NCBI GenBank assembly: GCA_002404375.1
Contig: DHJO01000096.1
Span: 1,400 to 8,957, forward strand
Direction: 5' to 3'
Length of the DNA: 7,558 nucleotides
Origin: Gemmatimonadales bacterium UBA4718
GTDB lineage: Bacteria; Gemmatimonadota; Gemmatimonadetes; Gemmatimonadales; Gemmatimonadaceae
In this document: piece after piece, positions 5,863 to 7,558 of the stretch
Layout: each line of letters starts with the position of its first letter
Numbering within the stretch: position 1 is the stretch's first letter
Made by a program: the position numbers and the translations under genes
The notes under the pieces: model-generated
The model's input: only the letters and a program-made list of their open reading frames with translations
Told to the model about the DNA's origin: nothing
Database searches by the model: none

Positions 5863-7532
5863 TGCCGGATCGTCCGCTGAGCGTTCTGCCGAGGCGGCAT
5901 CAGGCTTCACTGCCCCTCGAGGGGCTGATACTGAGCGAGCCGCCCGATGCCGAAGCGGTTCCGATGGACGTTCTATTCGTTGGAGGCGGCCCGGCGGGAC
6001 TCGCCGGAGCGATAGAGCTCGCGAAGCTGGTCAAGGCCGACAACGAGGCCGGCGGAACGCTCGGTGACATTCAGATCGGCGTGCTCGAAAAAGCCGGGGC
6101 GCTTGGGGAGCACTCGCTGTCGGGAGCCGTCGTTAATCCAGTCGTGATGCGTGCTCTCTTTCCGGAGCTGAAGGACACTGATTTCCCATTTCGCGCGCCG
6201 GTCGGCGGAGAGCGCGTGTACTTCCTCACCGAAAATCGGTCCGTCCGGATTCCCACACCGCCGACGATGCAGAATCACGGCTACTTCATCGCGTCGCTCT
6301 GCGAGATTGTACGCTGGCTCGGAGAAAAGGCGGAGGCGCTCGGGGTGAACATTTTCACAGGGTTTCCCGCTGCGTCGCTGCTGACGGAAGGGAATCGGGT
6401 GACTGGCGTGCGCACGACACCGACGGGTCTAGCCAGAACCGGGGATCCCGGAAGCGGCTATGCTCCGCCAACCGACATCACGGCGCAGATCACCGTTCTC
6501 TCAGAGGGAACGCGGGGAACGCTGTCTCAGGCATATCTCGAGTGGCAAAAGATCGGTTCCGACAATCCGCAGATCTTCGCTCTCGGTGTCAAGGAAATCT
6601 GGGAGACGCTCAAGCCGCTCGACGCGATCGTACACACGCTGGGCTGGCCGCTGCCGAGGGATGTGTTCGGCGGCAGTTTCATGTATCCGCTGAGCAGGAA
6701 TCTCATCGCACTCGGTCTCGTCGTCGGCCTGGACTACAAGCGCACTTCCGACGACGCCCACGAGATGCTTCAGCGAATGAAGTTACACCCGCTTTTCAGA
6801 GAGATACTGGAGAGTGGAGAGATGGTCGAATGGGGCGCGAAGACCATTCCCGAAGGCGGATACTACGCGCTTCCGAAGCGACGCCATGGCGACGGCGTGA
6901 TGATCGTTGGGGATTCAGCCGGCTACGTCGAAGTCGCTTCGCTGAAGGGAATCCACTACGCGATGCAATCCGGAATGTTCGCTGCGCGCGCGGCGTTCGA
7001 TGCGCTCAAGCGCAAGGACACGTCCGCCTCGTCGCTCAAGGAATACGACTCTATGGTAGATGGCAGCTTCATCGCAGAGGATCTCTACCGCCGGCGCAAC
7101 ATGCGGCTCGCATTTCAGGAGAGCAACTTCTACATGGCGGGCTTCAAGGCGAGCCTGATGACGGTGACTCGCGGCGCGGTGCCTGGGGGCAGGATCGACT
7201 CTCACGACGACGCCGACGTCCCGCGAGCAGTTACTGAACCCGAGCCGTTCGTGCCCGACGGCAAGCGCACATTCAGCAAGCTCGATGCGGTGTTCAAGTC
7301 AGGGAACGCGACGCGCGACGACATCCCGTCGCACCTTATCGTCGGGCCGGACATCACTCCCGACGTCGCGGAGCTGTACGCGCACATGTGTCCGGCAGGA
7401 GTCTACGAGCGCGACGGCGAAAGGCTGGTGATCAGTCCTGCCAATTGCATCGACTGCAAAGCGACTGACGTCCTGGGGCCGCGTTGGACGCCTCGAGAGG
7501 GCGGAAGCGGCCCGAAGTACAGGCAGATGTAG
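5862..7532 (+). CDS. Electron transfer flavoprotein-ubiquinone oxidoreductase, three-cysteine cluster variant
   Basis: This enzyme takes electrons from reduced ETF and passes them to membrane quinone. The 556 residues are close to mature homologues. After a 34-residue extension comes the FAD Rossmann motif DVLFVGGGPAGL (36-47), then HSLSGAVVNP (84-93). The quinone-pocket region TLGWPLPRDVFGGSFMYPL (259-277) and LIALGLVVGLDY (281-292) correspond to the human GGSFLYH and VALGLVVGLDY segments. The second FAD motif is MIVGDSAGYVEVASLKGIHY (347-366). The C-terminal ferredoxin-like domain has CPAGVYE (C510) and NCIDCKATD (C529, C532). The usual CxxCxxC ends here with Thr535, not Cys, and the loop before EGGSGP is a few residues shorter than in the human enzyme. 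No other cysteine lies in the domain, so cluster type or ligation may differ. ATG 5862 overlaps the etfA stop; M35 is an alternative start directly before the Rossmann fold. It is a monotopic membrane enzyme by homology; length and the ferredoxin-like domain argue against FixC. Confidence 0.93.
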   Translation: MPDRPLSVLPRRHQASLPLEGLILSEPPDAEAVPMDVLFVGGGPAGLAGAIELAKLVKADNEAGGTLGDIQIGVLEKAGALGEHSLSGAVVNPVVMRALFPELKDTDFPFRAPVGGERVYFLTENRSVRIPTPPTMQNHGYFIASLCEIVRWLGEKAEALGVNIFTGFPAASLLTEGNRVTGVRTTPTGLARTGDPGSGYAPPTDITAQITVLSEGTRGTLSQAYLEWQKIGSDNPQIFALGVKEIWETLKPLDAIVHTLGWPLPRDVFGGSFMYPLSRNLIALGLVVGLDYKRTSDDAHEMLQRMKLHPLFREILESGEMVEWGAKTIPEGGYYALPKRRHGDGVMIVGDSAGYVEVASLKGIHYAMQSGMFAARAAFDALKRKDTSASSLKEYDSMVDGSFIAEDLYRRRNMRLAFQESNFYMAGFKASLMTVTRGAVPGGRIDSHDDADVPRAVTEPEPFVPDGKRTFSKLDAVFKSGNATRDDIPSHLIVGPDITPDVAELYAHMCPAGVYERDGERLVISPANCIDCKATDVLGPRWTPREGGSGPKYRQM

Positions 7533-7558
7533 CGAGACCGCCGCTCGGGCAGGCATCT

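Noticed and set aside
5862..7532. FixC instead of ETF-QO
   Set aside because: The length of 556 residues and the C-terminal ferredoxin-like domain (C510, C529, C532) fit ETF-QO; FixC is shorter and works with a separate FixX ferredoxin, and no nitrogen-fixation genes are seen.

Overview
The window is GC-rich and densely coding. All five genes lie on the + strand. It looks chromosomal and bacterial; I see no mobile element, rRNA, tRNA or CRISPR array. Gene content and protein style (an arginine- and alanine-rich CPBP membrane protein, a MEDS-domain sensor, and an etfB-etfA-ETF:quinone oxidoreductase operon) fit an aerobic soil-type lineage such as Gemmatimonadota. That assignment is an impression, not a demonstrated placement; Acidobacteriota or Myxococcota are not excluded.

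Left part (1-453): the 3' end of a MEDS (DcmR-type sensory) domain protein whose start lies upstream of the window. An 83-base gap follows, and then a single long gene (537-3911). It encodes a 1124-residue polytopic membrane protein with a complete CPBP/Abi intramembrane protease active site in its first half. The second half is a diverged tandem copy of the whole first half (membrane anchor, extracytoplasmic domain, membrane bundle) in which the catalytic motifs are gone. The 3' ends of both genes carry related copies of a ~60-base repeat that supplies their stop codons.

Middle (3912-4052): a 141-base intergenic region holding the second repeat copy, a strong GC-rich hairpin that probably terminates transcription from the left, and a perfect palindrome with the architecture TGTGA-N6-TCACA just before the next gene's Shine-Dalgarno sequence.

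Right part (4053-7532): a complete electron-transfer flavoprotein operon. EtfB and EtfA form the soluble FAD/AMP heterodimer that collects electrons from acyl-CoA and related dehydrogenases. ETF:quinone oxidoreductase passes them to the membrane quinone pool. The genes are tightly coupled: etfA and the oxidoreductase gene overlap by one base (TAATG), and etfB and etfA are bridged by a 22-codon mini-ORF overlapping both. The oxidoreductase has only three of the four cysteines that normally bind its [4Fe-4S] cluster.

The points most worth a second look are the active-plus-degenerate CPBP tandem protein, the three-cysteine cluster site, the operator-like palindrome and the gene-end repeat pair. 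No wholly new multi-gene system is evident.
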